Positions 61,342 through 64,000 of a DNA stretch of 64,000 bases are shown in pieces. The DNA comes from an uncultured Bacteroidia bacterium. GTDB lineage: Bacteria > Bacteroidota > Bacteroidia > Bacteroidales > CAJPTX01. Location of the stretch: positions 42,946-106,945 of the forward strand of contig CAMXWF010000011.1 of the NCBI GenBank assembly GCA_947252645.1, in the 5' to 3' direction. Each line of letters starts with the position of its first letter. Within the stretch, counting starts at the first letter, position 1. The notes below the pieces were generated by a model. It had not been told where the DNA came from. It did no database searches and saw only the letters and a list, made by a program, of their open reading frames with translations. The translations under genes were made by a program, and so were the position numbers.

Positions 61342-62682
61342 ATGGATGTACAGAAGGTGATCAGCGACCTGGAAAAGAAGCACCCAGGCGAGCCTCTTTT
61401 CATTCAGGCCGTGACCGAGGTCCTCGAGTCGGTCAAGGATGTCTACGATCAGCACCCCAAGTACGAGCAGCACAAGATCGTGGAGCGGATTGTCGAGCCC
61501 GATCGGGTGTTCATGTTCAAGGTGCCCTGGGAAGACGACAAGGGGCAGGTGCACGTGAACATCGGCTACCGCGTGCAGTTCAACGGTGCGATTGGCCCCT
61601 ACAAGGGCGGGCTGCGCTTTGCCAAGAACGTGACGCTCGACACGATGAAGTTCCTGGGGTTTGAGCAGACGTTCAAAAACTCTCTGACCACGCTGCCCAT
61701 GGGGGGCGCCAAGGGCGGGAGCGACTTTGATCCTACTGGACGTTCTGACAATGAGATCCGCCGCTTCTGCGAGCACTTCATGCTGGAGCTGTGGCGGCAC
61801 ATCGGGGCTGAGACCGACGTGCCGGCCGGCGACATCGGCGTGGGTGGCCGCGAGATCGGCTACATGTACGGCATGTACAAAAAGCTGGCCCAATGCCATA
61901 CGGGCGTGTTGACGGGCAAGGGGTTTAACTGGGGCGGGCTGCGCCTGCGTCCAGAGGCCACGGGCTTCGGAGCGGTCTACTTCCTGCGCCACATGGTAGA
62001 GGCCCACAAGGACACCCTCAAGGGCAAGCGCGTGACGGTTTCGGGCTTCGGCAACGTGGCCTGGGGCACGGTCAAGAAGCTCAACGAGCTGGGCGCAAAG
62101 GCCATCACCATCTCGGGGCCTGACGGCTACGTGCTGGTAGAGAACGGCCTGACCGAGGAGATGAACGACTACATGCTCGAGCTGCGCTCCTCCAACCAGA
62201 ACATCGTGGAGCCCTTCGCCAAGAAGTTCCCCAGCGCCAAGTTTGTGCCCGGCCACAAGCCCTGGGAGGTCAAGTGCGACATCGCCATGACCTGCGCCAC
62301 TCAGAATGAGCTCTCCGAGGAGGACGCCAAGGCCCTGATTAAGAACGGCGTGAAGTACGTCGCCGAGGTGTCGAACATGGGATGCCAGCCAGGGGCCATC
62401 CATGCCTTCATCAATTCTCGCACCCCATTCGGGCCTGGCAAGGCCGTCAATGCGGGCGGTGTGTCGGCCTCCGGCCTGGAAATGGCCCAGAACAGCCAGA
62501 AGCTCGTATGGCAGGCCAAGACGGTCGACGATGAGCTCGAGGTGATCATGTCTAACATCTTCGAGGCCGCCGTCAAGTACGGCAAGGAGCCCGATGGCTA
62601 CCTGAACCTCGTGAAGGGCGCCAACATCGCGGGCTTCATGAAGGTGGCCGATTCCATGATCGACCTGGGGCTGGTAGAGTAA
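61342..62682 (+). CDS. gdhA: Glutamate dehydrogenase (NAD(P)-dependent)
   Basis: Interconverts 2-oxoglutarate plus ammonia and glutamate. The 446-residue product is of the GdhA type. It has FNGAIGPYKGGLRFAKNV near residues 79-96, TFKNSLTTLPMGGAKGGSDF near 112-131 (catalytic lysine), DVPAGDIGVGGREIGYM near 159-175, and the dinucleotide fold VSGFGNVAWGTVKKL near 233-247. It ends DSMIDLGLVE. Cofactor preference (NADPH likely for this subfamily) is not certain. A GC-rich terminator lies directly downstream. Confidence 0.96.
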   Translation: MDVQKVISDLEKKHPGEPLFIQAVTEVLESVKDVYDQHPKYEQHKIVERIVEPDRVFMFKVPWEDDKGQVHVNIGYRVQFNGAIGPYKGGLRFAKNVTLDTMKFLGFEQTFKNSLTTLPMGGAKGGSDFDPTGRSDNEIRRFCEHFMLELWRHIGAETDVPAGDIGVGGREIGYMYGMYKKLAQCHTGVLTGKGFNWGGLRLRPEATGFGAVYFLRHMVEAHKDTLKGKRVTVSGFGNVAWGTVKKLNELGAKAITISGPDGYVLVENGLTEEMNDYMLELRSSNQNIVEPFAKKFPSAKFVPGHKPWEVKCDIAMTCATQNELSEEDAKALIKNGVKYVAEVSNMGCQPGAIHAFINSRTPFGPGKAVNAGGVSASGLEMAQNSQKLVWQAKTVDDELEVIMSNIFEAAVKYGKEPDGYLNLVKGANIAGFMKVADSMIDLGLVE

Positions 62683-62702
62683 CTCAATTCTCTCAATGAT
62701 TG

Positions 62703-62732
62703 GGCGCACCCCTTTTGGGGTGCGCCTTTTTT
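62703..62732 (+). terminator. Rho-independent terminator of gdhA
   Basis: Ten-base perfect stem GGCGCACCCC (62703-62712) and GGGGTGCGCC (62717-62726), loop TTTT, followed by six T. Twenty bases after the gdhA stop. Confidence 0.9.
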
Positions 62733-62879
62733 GTTTTGCGAGTGGGTACGCTCCCGCGGCGATAAGACGGCAGACACCCCATTGGCCGCGCATCCCGCGC
62801 AGTAGGCTGGGCGGCAAAAAGCACGAGCAAACGGGAAAAGCCCCAGAAAGGGGCAGATGGCATCGCGTAGCTGTCGACA

Positions 62880-63251
62880 TACTCGGTGCGGTCTCATGGC
62901 CCCATGGCCTCTGCTATCCCCGGCACCTCCTACTGGCATCGCAAGGCAAAAATTGAGCCAGTAGGGCTCCCTCTGGAGCAGCACCCCAAAGGGAGAGAAG
63001 CACGCTAAGTAGCATGCGCCAACGACAGTGCCCACGAGGTCATCGCCCGTACGCACGCCCACAAGGGCGACAACTCCACCAACCTCAAGCTCCAAGAACA
63101 CCCGCAATGCCAACAGGGCTACTAGCTCTTCAGCTACATCGAGCCCGGCTCCGGGCTGCGCATTGAGGCCCAGCAATAGGAGACTGCAATGCTGGACGTA
63201 TACTCCAGCTTCAGCCACACGGACGTGGGGGCGTCCTCTCAAGGAAGATAG
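62880..63251 (+). pseudogene. Possible decayed gene (plus strand)
   Basis: One frame reads protein-like for about 120 codons (for example AIPGTSYWHRKAKIEPVGL, ARTHAHKGDNSTNLKLQEHP, LFSYIEPGSGLRIEAQQ, MLDVYSSFSHTDVG) but is cut by stops at about 63006, 63123 and 63177. No start site and no family I recognise. It may be a fossil gene or chance. Confidence 0.3.
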
Positions 63252-63431
63252 CCTGTAAGCCGCCATGGTGCTAGTCTTGCAGCGGACCAGCGCTAGAAGT
63301 CCCTCGGTGCGCCCTTAGAACCCATTCCCGGGCGTTTCCAGCGTGACGGTGGTATATTTGCTCGACGCTCAACAATGGGCGAAAATTGGCCTTTTATGCG
63401 CACTCGCGTGGACCCCTGGAAGCCAACATCT

Positions 63432-63826
63432 TTAAAGCGCCATTATCTGCTTGCACTGCGCCTCCAGCTGCTGCTTAAGCTGTATAACCTGCTGCTCCAA
63501 GCTAGCTCCTTTCAGATACACCGGCTTCTCAGGCTTGGAGTGCTTCTCGCTGCGCACGGGGTGGGGGCAGGCAGTCCTTTGCCATGCTCCCTGCGCCCAT
63601 CAGTAGTCACCTTGTCTCCTACCTCGCCCAGAGCGGTAAGTATACTGGCATAGTTTGTCTTGGGCGGTACTCTCCCCCGCGTTTGACAGCACTTCTCCTT
63701 CCAGCTACGCTGCCTGTTCTACCCCCCTAGAGCTGAGTAGCACCGGCCGAGCGGGTCAGCGCATGCCAAGGGACATGGCTCGTTAACGAACATTAGAAGG
63801 CAAAACGGGCTAGTTTTGGTGGTCAT
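63432..63826 (-). pseudogene. Possible decayed gene with coiled-coil C-terminus (minus strand)
   Basis: Reading leftwards, one frame gives QRSWKEKCCQTRGR and PPKTNYASILTALGEVGDKV, then the frame changes near 63540. The last 45 codons read SEKHSKPEKPVYLKGASLEQ and then a Gln/Leu/Lys-rich helix ending QIMAL at the stop 63432-63434. The upstream end is open from an ATG at 63826 to a TAG near 63719. The tail looks like a genuine coiled-coil protein end, such as in transposase-related or regulatory proteins, but I cannot name it. Confidence 0.3.
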
Positions 63827-64000
63827 TAACAATCACTGCCCGCTCTTTCACATCCGTGAAGTTATAAAAGCGAAGATTACCGCACGGACTTTCGCGGCAA
63901 TTATAAGTACTCCCCGAAACGGCAGGGAGGGAATCGGGTTCCCGCAGCCCATGGTAACCCGCAGGCGCACAGCCTGTTGGCAAAGAAAAAGGGCACGCTC

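Larger units (their letters stand above)
62733..64000. other. Right-end region without intact genes
   Basis: About 1.27 kb with no complete gene. It contains two readable but interrupted stretches (62880-63251 plus and 63432-63826 minus, listed separately). A minus frame also stays open from the window edge to a stop at 63810-63812 (ending KERAVIVNDHQN) and could be the 3' end of a gene outside the window. The composition is mixed and start sites are lacking. Confidence 0.5.

Noticed and set aside
60505..62880. A 791-codon minus-strand open frame
   Set aside because: Only its last 171 codons (from the ATG at 61020) are a gene; the rest is antisense to gdhA, kept open by the codon bias of a high-GC gene.
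1..64000. CRISPR arrays, insertion sequences or integrases
   Set aside because: No evenly spaced direct repeats with unique spacers, no transposase or recombinase genes, and no duplicated target sites were seen.

Overview
This window looks like a chromosomal segment from a high-GC member of the Bacteroidota. The main evidence is repeated use of the phylum's -7 promoter box, TAnnTTTG. It occurs before rpsA, the tRNA-Arg gene, pyrH, lpxK, a YtxH-type gene, a yfiR-like gene and others. A GldB-type lipoprotein, a groES-groEL pair, an lpxK-purine nucleoside phosphorylase pair and a Nudix-pyrE-SRPBCC block are also typical of the phylum. There is no plasmid, phage or insertion sequence. I could not name a genus. 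Three chemoreceptors without flagellar genes, a futalosine-pathway menaquinone gene (mqnA) and an Fhs/GroE/GdhA core describe the lineage better than any single marker.

Layout. 0-1.3 kb: shikimate kinase (aroK) and an ElbB-like protein. 1.3-2.8 kb: no gene seen. 2.8-6.3 kb: an outer-membrane barrel protein, a small chemoreceptor and a lytic transglycosylase. 6.4-13.3 kb: a minus-strand RND efflux operon (barrel protein, TolC-like, membrane-fusion lipoprotein, RND pump, PII-like protein). 14.4-21.1 kb: dps, a membrane protein with a Cys/His tail, 5-formyl-THF cyclo-ligase, a Cache-type chemoreceptor, a YtxH/holin-like/80-residue trio and a thioredoxin-fold protein. 21.4-27.2 kb: rpsA, STAS, XRE regulator, RNase Z, a cation/proton antiporter, tRNA-Arg and tRNA-Pro. 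27.4-31.9 kb: a third chemoreceptor, groES, a previously unlisted 25-residue Cys-rich reading frame, and groEL. 32.4-38.2 kb: a family-90 glycosyltransferase, topA, an SRPBCC protein, pyrE, a Nudix hydrolase and a YfiR-like protein. 38.2-41.9 kb: two tandem EptA-like phosphoethanolamine transferases, the second broken. 42.0-49.7 kb: pyrH, frr, mqnA, corA, nfeD-type protease, rfbC, rfbB and a Wzy-like polymerase. 49.8-54.7 kb: a minus-strand gldB-aroB-aroD-aroE-aroA operon. 54.8-62.7 kb: fhs, lpxK, a purine nucleoside phosphorylase, pdxJ, an alpha/beta hydrolase, a gamma-carbonic anhydrase-like protein and gdhA. 62.7-64.0 kb: probably decayed coding sequence.

Two themes connect the genes. First, chorismate: five of the seven shikimate-pathway enzymes are here (aroK, aroB, aroD, aroE, aroA), as is MqnA, which draws on chorismate for menaquinone. 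Second, the envelope: lpxK, two EptA-like enzymes, rfbB/rfbC, a Wzy-like polymerase, a GT90 enzyme, a lytic transglycosylase and the RND pump all build or maintain the cell surface.

The observations most worth following up are: a long palindrome present twice (13.7 and 60.3 kb) near places where strand composition changes sign; the tiny Cys-rich gene between groES and groEL; the broken tandem EptA paralogue whose catalytic motif reappears after a frame change; a probably leaderless lpxK; and consecutive TTG-started STAS and XRE genes.
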